Source: Actinomycetota bacterium
Lineage (GTDB): Bacteria > Actinomycetota > Actinomycetes > Actinomycetales > Microbacteriaceae
Direction: 5' to 3'
NCBI GenBank assembly: GCA_009704705.1
Contig: WLDR01000014.1
Span: 1-17,605, forward strand
Length of the DNA: 17,605 bases
Shown here in pieces: positions 1-7,097 of the stretch. The position numbers and the translations under genes are program-made. Position 1 is the stretch's first letter; each line of letters begins with the position of its first letter. The notes under the pieces are model-generated. The model did not search any database. It was not told the origin of the DNA and saw nothing but the letters and a program-made list of their open reading frames with translations.

Positions 1-489
1 ACATGCGCACGCGTGCGCGTCAGACCAGACAACATCTGCGAAATCGACCATTCCAAGTCTCTGGCCAGATTCGACAGAGTCACCGACGGAAACCACCGCA
101 CGCACCGGCTCGATAGACGAAACGACCCCGCCTCCGTGGTCGACAGTGATCACGCCCCGGCCGGCGACGAGGCCGGCGAACAGAACTCGACCCGAATCGG
201 GTGAGCGAACATCCTGACCTTCGACGACCGCAATGTCGATGCCGCGGTGTCCGGCCGAATACTCGGTGGCGGGGGCTCGAAACTCGCGCGTCACGGTGCG
301 GGGCGCATCCACCGGCCAGACCCACGAGTTGCTCAACACACCGGCGAACGCCGGCTCGGCGGGCAGAATCGCGGCCGACAACGACGCCGCGACAAGTAGG
401 GAGACCCCGGTGCCCACCGTCACCGGCCAGCCGCGAGCCGATCGAACCGGAACAAACGTGTGACGACGACGACGACGGTGGATGCGCAT
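1..489 (-). CDS. M23-family peptidoglycan metallopeptidase (LytM-like), C-terminus outside the window
   Basis: This is a secreted or membrane-tethered zinc endopeptidase of the M23/LytM type, which cuts peptide cross-links of peptidoglycan. It reads from position 489 to the left edge without a stop (163 codons visible). Residues 1-20 are very basic (a run of five Arg), residues 21-49 are a hydrophobic export segment ending in an AFA cleavage-like site, and the catalytic domain starts near residue 55. GHRGIDI at 80-86 carries the first zinc ligands (His81 and Asp85 of HxxxD). VVSSIEPV near 122-129 fits the conserved strand that follows. The second motif (HxH) would lie just beyond the window edge, so catalytic completeness cannot be judged. 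ATG at 489 is preceded by GAGGG at about 8 bases. It lies 27 bases after the MFS gene stop on the same strand, so co-transcription is likely, although a functional link is not obvious. Family assignment is firm; active versus degenerate status is open. Confidence 0.85.
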   Translation of the reverse strand, partial: MRIHRRRRRHTFVPVRSARGWPVTVGTGVSLLVAASLSAAILPAEPAFAGVLSNSWVWPVDAPRTVTREFRAPATEYSAGHRGIDIAVVEGQDVRSPDSGRVLFAGLVAGRGVITVDHGGGVVSSIEPVRAVVSVGDSVESGQRLGMVDFADVVWSDAHACAC

Positions 490-516
490 GCGCGCACCCT
501 CACACGTCACGCGAGA

Positions 517-2091
517 CTAGTTCGCGCGTTCTGCCTCAAACTGTGCAAACATCTCTTCTTCACGAGCCTTGCGGGGATAGAAGATCCAGGTCAGGGCAGC
601 ACCCACGAGCATCGCGGCGATGCCGGTGAGATAGGCCGCGTCCGAGCCAGCCAAGAACGACGCGCGAGCGGCCGAAACAATCGCATCGCTGTATTGCGGG
701 AACTGCGCCGCCAAGTCAGACGCGCTGCCGAAAGATGACCGAAGTTGCGAGCCGATTTGAGTCGTGATGCCGGCCTGCACATCTGCCGGTGCTGCCGCGA
801 TACCGGCCGCCACCGAAGCGGCGTAGCTAGCCCCAAGAATCGCCCCGAGAAGGGACTGCATAATCGCTCCGCCAAGGTCGCGCTGCAGGTCACCCGTACC
901 CGAAGCCATGCCCACCCGCGTCACCGGCACCGATGCGGTCAACGAGTGCGACGCCGGCGTTCCGGCGATACCGACTCCCGCACCGATGAGAGCGTACGAC
1001 AAAACAACCGACGCAACGGGGGTGCTGGTCGTCCACAGCGCATACATCGAGACGAAACCGAGCGTGCAGAGCGCGAAGCCGATGAGCAGCGTGATGCGCG
1101 AGCCAAATCGGGCGATCAGTCGGCTCGACATGGGTGCCGTCACAACCATCAGAATCACGCAGGGCAAAATTGCCAAGCCTGCCTCGAGCGTGTTGTAGTC
1201 GAGCACGTTCTGCAAGAACTGCTGGCCGACAAACATCGCGCCCATCAGCGAGCCAAACACGATGATGCCCGAAACCGCGGCGACCCAGAACGTGGTCCGC
1301 GCCGCGTATTTCAAGTCAAACAGTGGCTCGCGCACGGTGGACTGTCGCCAGAAGAACGCCACACCCGAGACCAGCGCAATAGCAAACATGACCAATCCTG
1401 TCGATGACTGATCGGGCAACGTGATGAAGTTGATTCCCAGCACCAGAGCGCCGATGAAGGCAGCAGACAGAACGCCCCCCAGGTGATCAACCGGCTCACT
1501 CGTTTCATTCACTCGGCCGGGCACTTCCTTCCACACCAGGTAAATGGCGGGAAGCGCAAACGGGATCGCGATGACGAACGCCCATCCCCAGGGCGCAACC
1601 ATCAACAAAGCGCCGGCAAGCAGAGGAGACATCGCCGACATGGCGGCACCAAGCGCTGACCACAACGCAATCGCTCGAGTGCGCGCGGCTCCAAACCACA
1701 ACGCAGAAATCAGGGCCAACGTGGTTGGATACGCCATGCCGGCCGCAAAGCCGCCGAGCAGTCGCGACAGCGCGAGCACTTCAACGTTGGGGGCGAGAGC
1801 AGACATCACCGCGGCCGGAATGCCCGCAATCAAGCCGATGAGCAGCATGTTCTTGCGCCCGTACCGGTCACCAATCGCGCCGAGGTACAGCACCGTGGCC
1901 GCAAGTCCGAGTGAGAATCCCATCGCCACCAGGTTCAACCCGGTCTGCGAAGCGCCGAGGTCTTTGCCGATCTCGGGCAGGCCGACGTTGGCCACCGCAA
2001 GATTCATGTTCGCCACACCCGCTCCCAGAATCAGGGCGGTCAGGATGCGCCCACCGTTCTTGGGGGCGGAAGCACGTGAGTTCGCAGTCAT
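517..2091 (-). CDS. MFS drug/solute efflux transporter, DHA2 (EmrB/QacA) type
   Basis: A 524-residue major facilitator superfamily permease, with the length and hydrophobic pattern of the 14-helix DHA2 drug:H+ antiporters. MFS motif A is seen as GDRYGRK at residues 74-80, in the loop between TM2 and TM3. ANVGLPEIG at 34-42 resembles the DHA2 signature in TM1, although the Asp usual just before it appears as Asn. The C-terminus ends in a short acidic/basic tail (KAREEEMFAQFEAERAN). The ATG at 2091 is preferred over an upstream in-frame start at 2172 because AGGGA lies about 8 bases before it and the upstream extension would cross the repeat-rich control region. The gene is divergent from rpsB and followed by the M23 peptidase. 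Such transporters are commonly controlled by TetR- or MarR-type repressors; none is in the window, but repeated half-sites lie directly upstream. Substrate unknown. Confidence 0.9.
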   Translation of the reverse strand: MTANSRASAPKNGGRILTALILGAGVANMNLAVANVGLPEIGKDLGASQTGLNLVAMGFSLGLAATVLYLGAIGDRYGRKNMLLIGLIAGIPAAVMSALAPNVEVLALSRLLGGFAAGMAYPTTLALISALWFGAARTRAIALWSALGAAMSAMSPLLAGALLMVAPWGWAFVIAIPFALPAIYLVWKEVPGRVNETSEPVDHLGGVLSAAFIGALVLGINFITLPDQSSTGLVMFAIALVSGVAFFWRQSTVREPLFDLKYAARTTFWVAAVSGIIVFGSLMGAMFVGQQFLQNVLDYNTLEAGLAILPCVILMVVTAPMSSRLIARFGSRITLLIGFALCTLGFVSMYALWTTSTPVASVVLSYALIGAGVGIAGTPASHSLTASVPVTRVGMASGTGDLQRDLGGAIMQSLLGAILGASYAASVAAGIAAAPADVQAGITTQIGSQLRSSFGSASDLAAQFPQYSDAIVSAARASFLAGSDAAYLTGIAAMLVGAALTWIFYPRKAREEEMFAQFEAERAN

Positions 2092-2100
2092 AACGTTCCC

Positions 2101-2139
2101 TACGGTACACTTTGAGTACGGTATCGGAAACGGTATCGA
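2101..2139. promoter_or_regulatory. Candidate repressor-binding region upstream of the MFS gene
   Basis: The hexamer ACGGTA occurs three times (2102, 2118, 2130). Two copies extend to an exact 9-base direct repeat, ACGGTATCG, at 2118-2126 and 2130-2138. An imperfect inverted repeat, GTACACTTTGAGTAC, spans 2105-2119. The cluster begins 10 bases upstream of the MFS start codon, a typical place for an operator that silences an efflux gene. Assignment to a TetR-type operator is inference; the regulator is not in the window. Confidence 0.45.
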
Positions 2140-2157
2140 ATTCGCGTGCTCACCAAC

Positions 2158-2185
2158 TTCGCGAAACCCCATCGGTCGGTAGATT
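2158..2185 (+). promoter_or_regulatory. Candidate promoter for rpsB-tsf
   Basis: TAGATT at 2180-2185 matches the actinobacterial -10 form TAnnnT. A poor -35 match, TTCGCG, lies 16 bases upstream at 2158-2163. The start site would fall near 2192, giving a leader of about 110 bases. The -35 match is weak, and another promoter nearer the ACGGTA repeats is possible. Confidence 0.3.
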
Positions 2186-2191
2186 CATGTG

Positions 2192-2301
2192 ACTCTCCGC
2201 GGGGCCACGAACGGGCACCAGGGCTTATCTCCGCCGGAGAAAAGCGACAAAACCGCAAATTGGCGTGGCCCTCGTGCGCGCCGAAGAATAAGGACATGGC
2301 C
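2192..2301 (+). other. Predicted rpsB mRNA leader with a small hairpin
   Basis: This non-coding stretch precedes the S2 gene. It contains TCTCC-GCC-GGAGA at 2228-2240, a 5-bp stem with a 3-base loop. The exposed GGAGA resembles a Shine-Dalgarno element but has no start codon at a suitable distance. The true ribosome-binding site is AAGGA at 2290-2294. S2 is known to repress its own operon through the leader in other bacteria; whether this leader does so cannot be shown here. Confidence 0.3.
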
Positions 2302-3171
2302 ATGGCCGTTGTAACCATTCGCCAGCTGCTCGACAGCGGCGTTCACTTTGGACACCAGACTCGTCGGTGGAACCCGAAGGTAAAGCGATTCATTCTTGCC
2401 GAACGTTCTGGCATTCACATCATCGACCTTCAGCAGTCGCTTGCCTACATCGACAAGGCGTACGAATTCGTGCGTGACACCGTTGCCCACGGTGGCACGA
2501 TCCTTTTCGTTGGCACCAAGAAGCAGGCCCAAGAGGCAATCCGCAACGAGGCAACTCGTGTCGGACAGCCCTTCGTCAACGAGCGTTGGCTCGGCGGTCT
2601 GCTCACCAACTTCCAGACGGTCGGCAAGCGCCTGGCCCGCATGAAAGAACTCGAAGAGCTTGACTTCGAAGACGCGAGCAAGAGCGGCTTCACTAAGAAG
2701 GAACTCCTCATCAAGAAGCGCGAGCTCGACAAGCTCCACAAGAGCCTCGGCGGTATCCGCAACCTCACTAAGACGCCAAGCGCGATGTGGGTTGTCGACA
2801 CCAAGAAAGAGCACCTCGCTATTGACGAGGCACGCAAGCTCGGCATCCCCGTTATTGGAATTCTCGACTCGAACTGCGACCCCGACGAAATGTCGTACCC
2901 GATTCCCGGCAATGATGACGCCATTCGTTCGGTTGGCCTGTTGACGCGCATCATCGCTGACGCCGTGGCCGAGGGTCTCATCGCGCGACACCAGAAGCCT
3001 GCTGAGGGTGACAACGCTGAGCCGATGGCTGAGTGGGAGCGCGAACTTCTCGAGCAGGGAGCCGCCGCTGAGGCTGCTGTCGACGCTGCACCTGAGGCCG
3101 CTGCTGAAGCCGCGCCTGAGGCCGCTGCTGAAGCCACACCGGAAGCCGCGCCCGAAGCTGCTGCCGAGTAA
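2302..3171 (+). CDS. rpsB: 30S ribosomal protein S2
   Basis: Ribosomal protein S2 (289 residues) of the small subunit. It begins with the highly conserved stretch TIRQLLDSGVHFGHQTRRWN and shows the S2 core throughout (FVGTKKQA, ERWLGGLLTNFQT, and GIPVIGILDSNCDPD near residues 180-194). Two ATGs are close together (2296 and 2302). The second is chosen because AAGGA (2290-2294) is only 1 base from the first but 7 bases from the second, and because the family starts MAVV. The last 40 residues or so are a low-complexity Ala/Glu/Pro tail built on a PEAAAEAA unit, beyond the conserved S2 fold. It is followed after 51 bases by tsf, the usual S2-EF-Ts pairing, and the pair is closed by a strong terminator. 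Confidence 0.98.
   Translation: MAVVTIRQLLDSGVHFGHQTRRWNPKVKRFILAERSGIHIIDLQQSLAYIDKAYEFVRDTVAHGGTILFVGTKKQAQEAIRNEATRVGQPFVNERWLGGLLTNFQTVGKRLARMKELEELDFEDASKSGFTKKELLIKKRELDKLHKSLGGIRNLTKTPSAMWVVDTKKEHLAIDEARKLGIPVIGILDSNCDPDEMSYPIPGNDDAIRSVGLLTRIIADAVAEGLIARHQKPAEGDNAEPMAEWERELLEQGAAAEAAVDAAPEAAAEAAPEAAAEATPEAAPEAAAE
3091..3138 (+). repeat. 24-base tandem repeat in the rpsB 3' end
   Basis: Two adjacent 24-base units, 3091-3114 and 3115-3138, differ at only 2 positions; a more diverged third unit follows to the stop. They encode the PEAAAEAA / PEAAAEAT tail of S2. Such tracts change length easily by replication slippage. Confidence 0.8.
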
Positions 3172-3222
3172 CTCACTTCCCGCATCACGCGACACACACG
3201 AATTCAAGGAGAAACGAAAGTA

Positions 3223-4050
3223 ATGGCTGATTTCAGTCTGGAAGACGTCAAGACCCTGCGCGAGCGCCTCGGCACCGGCATGGTCGACACCAAGAACGCC
3301 CTGGTTGAAGCCGGCGGTGACATGGAGAAGGCAGTTGAAATCCTTCGCCTCAAGGGAGCAAAGGGCAACGCAAAGCGTGCCGACCGTTCCACGAGTGAGG
3401 GTCTCATTGCCTCGGACGCCACTGACAAGCGCGCCACGATGATTGAGCTCGCCTGCGAGACCGACTTCGTTGCCAAGGGTGACAAGTTCGTCGCGCTCGC
3501 CGACGTCGTACTCAAGGCCGTTGTTGCTTCGGGTGCGAAGACCGTCGACGAGGCGCTCGCTGCCAAGGCTGGCGACAAGACGGTTGCTCAGGCGATCGAC
3601 GACGAAGCTGCCATCATCGGCGAGAAGATCGAACTGCGCCGCGTGGCAGTCGTCGAAGGTGACAACATCGCGGTCTACATGCACCAGACGAGCAAGGACC
3701 TCCCACCGCAGGTTGGTGTGGTCGTTGCCTACTCCGGTTCCGACGCAGCAGTTGCTCGTGGCGTGGCCATGCACATCTCGTTCGCTGACCCGCAGTACCT
3801 CTCGCGCGACGACGTTCCGGCCAGCGAGGTCGAGAACGAGCGCAAGATCGTCACCGAAATTACCCGCCAGGAAGGCAAGCCGGAGGCGCAGATCGAGAAG
3901 ATCGTTGACGGTCGTCTCGCTGCGTTCTTCAAGCAGGTCGCACTCCTCGAGCAGGACTACGCAGCTGACGACAAGCAGAAGGTGTCGAAGGTTCTCTCTG
4001 ACGCCGGTGTCACCGTGGTGGGATTCGCCCGCTTCAAGGTTGGCGCATAA
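3223..4050 (+). CDS. tsf: Translation elongation factor Ts
   Basis: EF-Ts (275 residues) is the nucleotide-exchange factor that recharges EF-Tu with GTP. The N-terminal UBA-like helical region is seen at residues 1-50 (LRERLGTGMVDTKNAL, then the GDMEKAVEILRLKG block). The EF-Tu-contacting TDFVAKGDKF motif follows near residue 80, and the C-terminal dimerisation-type domain includes LPPQVGVVVAY and VALLEQDY. Length is typical for actinobacteria. A clear AAGGAGA at 3206-3212 sits 10 bases before the ATG. It is the second gene of the rpsB-tsf operon and is followed by a terminator, so expression is probably uncoupled from pyrH. Confidence 0.98.
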   Translation: MADFSLEDVKTLRERLGTGMVDTKNALVEAGGDMEKAVEILRLKGAKGNAKRADRSTSEGLIASDATDKRATMIELACETDFVAKGDKFVALADVVLKAVVASGAKTVDEALAAKAGDKTVAQAIDDEAAIIGEKIELRRVAVVEGDNIAVYMHQTSKDLPPQVGVVVAYSGSDAAVARGVAMHISFADPQYLSRDDVPASEVENERKIVTEITRQEGKPEAQIEKIVDGRLAAFFKQVALLEQDYAADDKQKVSKVLSDAGVTVVGFARFKVGA

Positions 4051-4076
4051 CCTCGTCGCTCAACGCGAACGCGTGA

Positions 4077-4111
4077 AAACGGGTCGGATGCCTTGCGCAT
4101 CCGGCCCGTTT
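4077..4111 (+). terminator. Intrinsic terminator after tsf
   Basis: A 15-bp stem (4077-4091 with 4097-4111) has a 5-base loop, CTTGC. Its only non-Watson-Crick position is one U-G pair (T4084 with G4104). The outer pairs are AAAC/GTTT, and the stem is followed by the T-containing CATTTG. Position 26 bases after the tsf stop fits transcription termination of rpsB-tsf. Confidence 0.88.
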
Positions 4112-4124
4112 CATTTGCGATTTC

Positions 4125-4140
4125 GCTCACAAATGTGAGC
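4125..4140. repeat. Perfect inverted repeat upstream of pyrH
   Basis: GCTCACA-AA-TGTGAGC has 7-base arms, a 2-base centre and no mismatch. It lies between the tsf terminator and the pyrH start, about 83 bases before the ATG. The 2-base spacer is too short for an RNA hairpin without melting inner pairs, so a DNA-binding dimer site is more likely than a terminator. Confidence 0.6.
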
Positions 4141-4181
4141 ACAGACGGCGCGCCCGAAGACGCATGCGACTCCGGTCGGCG

Positions 4182-4187
4182 TAGTTT
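4182..4187 (+). promoter_or_regulatory. Candidate -10 box for the pyrH-frr-cdsA transcript
   Basis: TAGTTT fits TAnnnT and lies 35 bases before the pyrH ATG, after the tsf terminator where a new promoter is expected. No convincing -35 element is visible at 16-18 bases upstream, so the call is tentative. Confidence 0.25.
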
Positions 4188-4222
4188 TCTACTCAGCACC
4201 TGCGTAACCGAAAGAGGATGAC

Positions 4223-4939
4223 ATGACACCCGCAAAAAGCCGCCGTCGAGTACTCCTCAAGCTTTCGGGTGAGGCGTTTGGCGGCGGGTCGCTCGGTGTC
4301 AACCCAGACGTGGTGAGTGAGATCGCGCGCGAGATTGCCAAGGCCGCAGAAGAAACCGAAATTGCCGTCGTCGTGGGTGGAGGAAACTTCTTTCGCGGTG
4401 CCGAGCTTTCGCAACGGGGGATGGACCGGTCTCGTGCTGACTACATGGGCATGCTCGGCACGGTCATGAACGCACTTGCGCTGCAGGATTTTCTCGAACA
4501 AGCGGGTGCGGAACCACGCGTTCAGTCGGCCATTTCGATGGCTCAGGTGGCTGAGCCCTACCTGCCACTTCGCGCAATCCGCCACCTGGAAAAAGGTCGT
4601 GTTGTCATTTTCGGTGCGGGTGCCGGTCTCCCATTCTTTTCGACTGACACGGTGTCGGCTCAGCGCGCACTCGAGATTCACGCCGATGAGGTGCTCGTTG
4701 CCAAGAACGGCGTCGACGGCGTATACGACTCTGATCCGCGGTCAAACCCCGATGCGCAGATGCTCTCTCGGGTGACCTTCCAGGATGCCCTGCAGCGCGG
4801 TCTCAAAGTCGTCGACTCGACCGCGTTCAGCCTCTGCATGGATAACGGAATGCCCATGCGCGTCTTCGGCATGGAGCCCGAGGGCAACATCGCCAAGGCC
4901 ATCCGCGGCGACGACATCGGCACACTCGTCTCCAACTAG
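4223..4939 (+). CDS. pyrH: UMP kinase
   Basis: Uridylate kinase (238 residues), of the amino acid kinase fold, phosphorylates UMP to UDP with ATP in pyrimidine nucleotide synthesis; it acts in the cytoplasm as a hexamer. Visible family motifs are LLKLSGEAF at 11-19, VVVGGGNFFRG near residues 49-59, the GAGAGLPFFSTDTVSA nucleotide/phosphate-binding block near 131-146, LVAKNGVDGVYDSDP, and the closing DSTAFSLCMDN. The start is supported by AGAGGA at 4213-4218, with a short 4-base spacing. It is followed by frr 54 bases on, the conserved bacterial order tsf-pyrH-frr. No unusual residues were noticed. Confidence 0.98.
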   Translation: MTPAKSRRRVLLKLSGEAFGGGSLGVNPDVVSEIAREIAKAAEETEIAVVVGGGNFFRGAELSQRGMDRSRADYMGMLGTVMNALALQDFLEQAGAEPRVQSAISMAQVAEPYLPLRAIRHLEKGRVVIFGAGAGLPFFSTDTVSAQRALEIHADEVLVAKNGVDGVYDSDPRSNPDAQMLSRVTFQDALQRGLKVVDSTAFSLCMDNGMPMRVFGMEPEGNIAKAIRGDDIGTLVSN

Positions 4940-4949
4940 ACTTTCGTGT

Positions 4950-4964
4950 GGCGCAATTTGCGCC
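4950..4964 (+). other. Hairpin in the pyrH-frr gap
   Basis: GGCGCAA-T-TTGCGCC is a perfect 7-base inverted repeat with a 1-base centre; as RNA it would form a GGCGC/GCGCC stem with an AAUUU loop. It is followed by GAAATCTTTTC. The short stem and the delayed T-run suggest at most a weak attenuator or RNA-processing site, because frr is expected to be co-transcribed with pyrH. Confidence 0.4.
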
Positions 4965-4993
4965 GAAATCTTTTCGAGTTGGGAGCATGCGAG

Positions 4994-5548
4994 ATGATCG
5001 CTGACGTTCTGTCTGAGACCAAAGACCGCATGGCAAAGGCCCTCGAGGTCGCAAAAGAAGACTTCTCGACGATTCGAACCGGACGCGCGAACCCGCAGAT
5101 GTTTCAGAAGATCATGGTCAGCTACTACGGCACGCCTACGCCACTCGCGCAGCTCGCGTCGCTGAGCAATCCCGAAGCCCGCACGATTCTCGTCACCCCG
5201 TTCGACAAGTCCGCATTGCGCGACATTGAGCAGGCCGTTCGCGACGTGCCGAACCTCGGGGCAAACCCGACGAACGACGGCGCGGTCATCCGCGTCACGC
5301 TTCCCGAACTCACCGAAGAGCGTCGCAAAGAGTTCGTCAAGATTGTGAAGACGAAGGGCGAAGACGCCAAGATCGCGTTGCGCAACATTCGCCGCAAGTC
5401 AAAAGACGACCTGGATGCGCTCAAGGGCGATGTGGGCGACGACGACCTGGCGCGCGCTGAGAAGGAACTCGAGGCGATCACAAAGACCCACGTTGACGCC
5501 ATCGACGATGCGCTAAAGCGTAAGGAAGCGGAACTCCTCGAGGTTTAG
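4994..5548 (+). CDS. frr: Ribosome recycling factor
   Basis: RRF (184 residues, typical length) splits post-termination ribosomes together with EF-G. Conserved features are DFSTIRTGRANP near 25-36, the YYGTPTPLAQLA motif opening domain II, and the RRKEFVKIVKTKGEDAKIALRNIRR helix region (cited for position only, about residues 110-135). The start at 4994 is chosen over an in-frame ATG at 4946, which would add a non-homologous MWRN-like extension across the hairpin. GGGAG at 4981-4985 lies 8 bases before the chosen ATG. The stop is only 2 bases from cdsA, so the two are surely co-transcribed. Confidence 0.97.
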   Translation: MIADVLSETKDRMAKALEVAKEDFSTIRTGRANPQMFQKIMVSYYGTPTPLAQLASLSNPEARTILVTPFDKSALRDIEQAVRDVPNLGANPTNDGAVIRVTLPELTEERRKEFVKIVKTKGEDAKIALRNIRRKSKDDLDALKGDVGDDDLARAEKELEAITKTHVDAIDDALKRKEAELLEV

Positions 5549-5550
5549 TC

Positions 5551-6450
5551 ATGGCCGACTCCAGCGACAAACTCTTAGGGCTTGACCAAGCCCTCGCTCA
5601 CCTCGAAGAGGCCAACGAGCGCGTCAACAAGCGCGCCGGTCGCGACCTCGCCGCGGCCATATTCGTCGGACTCATCCTCGGAGCCGGGGTCATCGTGACC
5701 CTGTTCGTCGTCGATAAGCAATGGTTCATTCTGTTCGGATGCGTGCTGGTCGGTGCGGCCACGGTCGAACTTGCTCGCGCTTTTCGCCATAAGGGATTAA
5801 TCGTTCCGGTTGCTCCCGTTGCCATCAGTGTGCTCGCGGTCATCCCGATCACTTTTTATTTCGGCGTCAGCTGGGCCTGGGTTGGAATTGCAGGTGGCAT
5901 TGCCCTCACGGTCATCGTTCAGTCACTGATGAAGTCCGTCGGCCGGCGCACCTTCGCACTGGGTGGCTCGGCGCTGGCCGCAGTCTTTACCCTCGTCTAC
6001 ACGCTCGGCCTTGGTTCCTTTAGCATCGCGCTTGTTGCTCAGCCGAATGGACAGAACTGGACACTGTCGATGTTGATTCTCGCCGTGTCAGCGGACGTCG
6101 GGGCTTTCGCCGCCGGCGTGCTTTTTGGCAAGCACCTGATGGCTCCGCGAATCAGCCCCAAGAAGACGTGGGAAGGATTCGCTGGTGCTGTCGTTGCGGT
6201 CGCCGTTGCGGGAGTCTTTCTTGCACTCTTCTCGATCGACCAGCCGATTTACATCGGCATCGTGCTCGGAGTGTTAGTGCTGATCACAGCCACTGCGGGC
6301 GACCTCTTCGAGTCGCAGCTCAAACGTTGGCTCGGCATCAAGGACATGAGTAACTGGCTCGCCGGTCACGGGGGATTTCTCGATCGGCTCGATTCGATTC
6401 TCCCCTCCGGATTTGTTGTTTACGTCTTCTACCTTCTGTTGAATCTTTGA
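5551..6450 (+). CDS. cdsA: Phosphatidate cytidylyltransferase (CDP-diacylglycerol synthase)
   Basis: This integral membrane enzyme (299 residues) makes CDP-diacylglycerol from phosphatidic acid and CTP, the branch point to phospholipids. After a hydrophilic 34-residue N-terminus there are about eight hydrophobic segments. The conserved DVGAFAAGVLFGKH is at 182-195, followed by APRISPKKTWEG at 198-209. The CTP-transferase signature runs from Ser255 to Asp281 (SQLKRWLGIKD, then GHGGFLDRLD). The Pro that usually precedes GHGG in this signature is Ala271 here; all charged signature residues are kept, so activity is expected. The gene is placed directly after frr (2-base gap), with CGAGG as ribosome-binding site inside frr. 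Confidence 0.95.
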   Translation: MADSSDKLLGLDQALAHLEEANERVNKRAGRDLAAAIFVGLILGAGVIVTLFVVDKQWFILFGCVLVGAATVELARAFRHKGLIVPVAPVAISVLAVIPITFYFGVSWAWVGIAGGIALTVIVQSLMKSVGRRTFALGGSALAAVFTLVYTLGLGSFSIALVAQPNGQNWTLSMLILAVSADVGAFAAGVLFGKHLMAPRISPKKTWEGFAGAVVAVAVAGVFLALFSIDQPIYIGIVLGVLVLITATAGDLFESQLKRWLGIKDMSNWLAGHGGFLDRLDSILPSGFVVYVFYLLLNL

Positions 6451-6463
6451 GAGAGTGAACACT

Positions 6464-7015
6464 GTGAAATCTTTCCCGCACGCAGCAAAGACGACTTCGG
6501 GTTACGACCCCGAGGCAGTGGATGCCTTTCTCATCGAAGCCCGCGCCGCGTATGAAGCGGATTCTCCGACTGCCCGCGTGAACAGCAGGGTGGTGCGTGA
6601 AACGTCGTTTCCGATGAAGCGGGGCGGTTATGTCATCGAGCAGGTTGACAACGCTCTCGAGCGTCTCGAAGTTGCGATGGCCGAGCGTGAGCGTGAGCGC
6701 GCGATTGAGACGGAAGGCTGGGAGGCATACACAAAGCGACTCCTCGAGTCGTCGACCGAGGTTCTCGTTCGGCTGAACCGACAGGCTCGCAAGCGTTTTC
6801 GTCGCGCCAACTTTCTCACCGTCGGGTACAAGGTCTCTGATGTCGATGCCTTTGCGGTACGCGTGGTTGGTTATCTTGAGGCAGGTGCCCCGCTGACCTC
6901 GGACGACGTTCGAAACGTGGTCTTTCGGGCCCAGCGCGGCGGATACGACGAGCGACAGGTGGACGCTGTGCTCGACGCCGTGATCGAGGCAATCCTCGCC
7001 TCGGGGCGTCGCTAA
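6464..7015 (+). CDS. DivIVA-domain repeat protein
   Basis: A 183-residue cytoplasmic protein with four copies of the short DivIVA-type motif F-x(n)-GY-x(4)-VD: FPHAAKTTSGYDPEAVD at 4-20, FPMKRGGYVIEQVD at 49-62, FRRANFLTVGYKVSDVD at 112-128 and FRAQRGGYDERQVD at 154-167. DivIVA/Wag31 proteins recruit polar-growth and division machinery in actinobacteria, and this motif corresponds to their N-terminal membrane-binding part. No long coiled coil is present, unlike true Wag31; the short charged segment at 70-90 is the only candidate. The GTG at 6464 is preferred (GAGAG 8 bases upstream); another GTG at 6455 would add three residues but has no spaced ribosome site. It lies 13 bases after cdsA. Exact function unknown. 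Confidence 0.85.
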   Translation: MKSFPHAAKTTSGYDPEAVDAFLIEARAAYEADSPTARVNSRVVRETSFPMKRGGYVIEQVDNALERLEVAMAERERERAIETEGWEAYTKRLLESSTEVLVRLNRQARKRFRRANFLTVGYKVSDVDAFAVRVVGYLEAGAPLTSDDVRNVVFRAQRGGYDERQVDAVLDAVIEAILASGRR

Positions 7016-7084
7016 CTGCCCGTTACGCGAACTCCATGTTGATCGCGGTGTGTTGGCTACGCGGTTTCCGGCGCGCGGTCGGCG

Positions 7085-7090
7085 TAAAAT
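7085..7090 (+). promoter_or_regulatory. -10 box implying a leaderless transcript
   Basis: TAAAAT, a near-consensus -10, ends 7 bases before the ATG at 7098, and no Shine-Dalgarno sequence is present. The predicted start site would coincide with the A of the start codon. No good -35 element is seen at 16-18 bases. Confidence 0.55.
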
Positions 7091-7097
7091 TGCCAAC

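Noticed and set aside
201..629. 142-codon plus-strand open frame at the left end
   Set aside because: Arg/Pro/Thr-rich shadow of the M23 peptidase, which continues in-frame through the left edge on the minus strand.
2146..2301. N-terminal extension of rpsB back to 2146
   Set aside because: The extension has no S2 homology and would cross the predicted promoter; the ribosome site fits ATG 2302.
2185..3774. 529-codon open frame on the minus strand across rpsB and tsf
   Set aside because: It mirrors two certain genes, shows no domain or ribosome-binding site, and results from the G+C-rich codon pattern of the sense strand.
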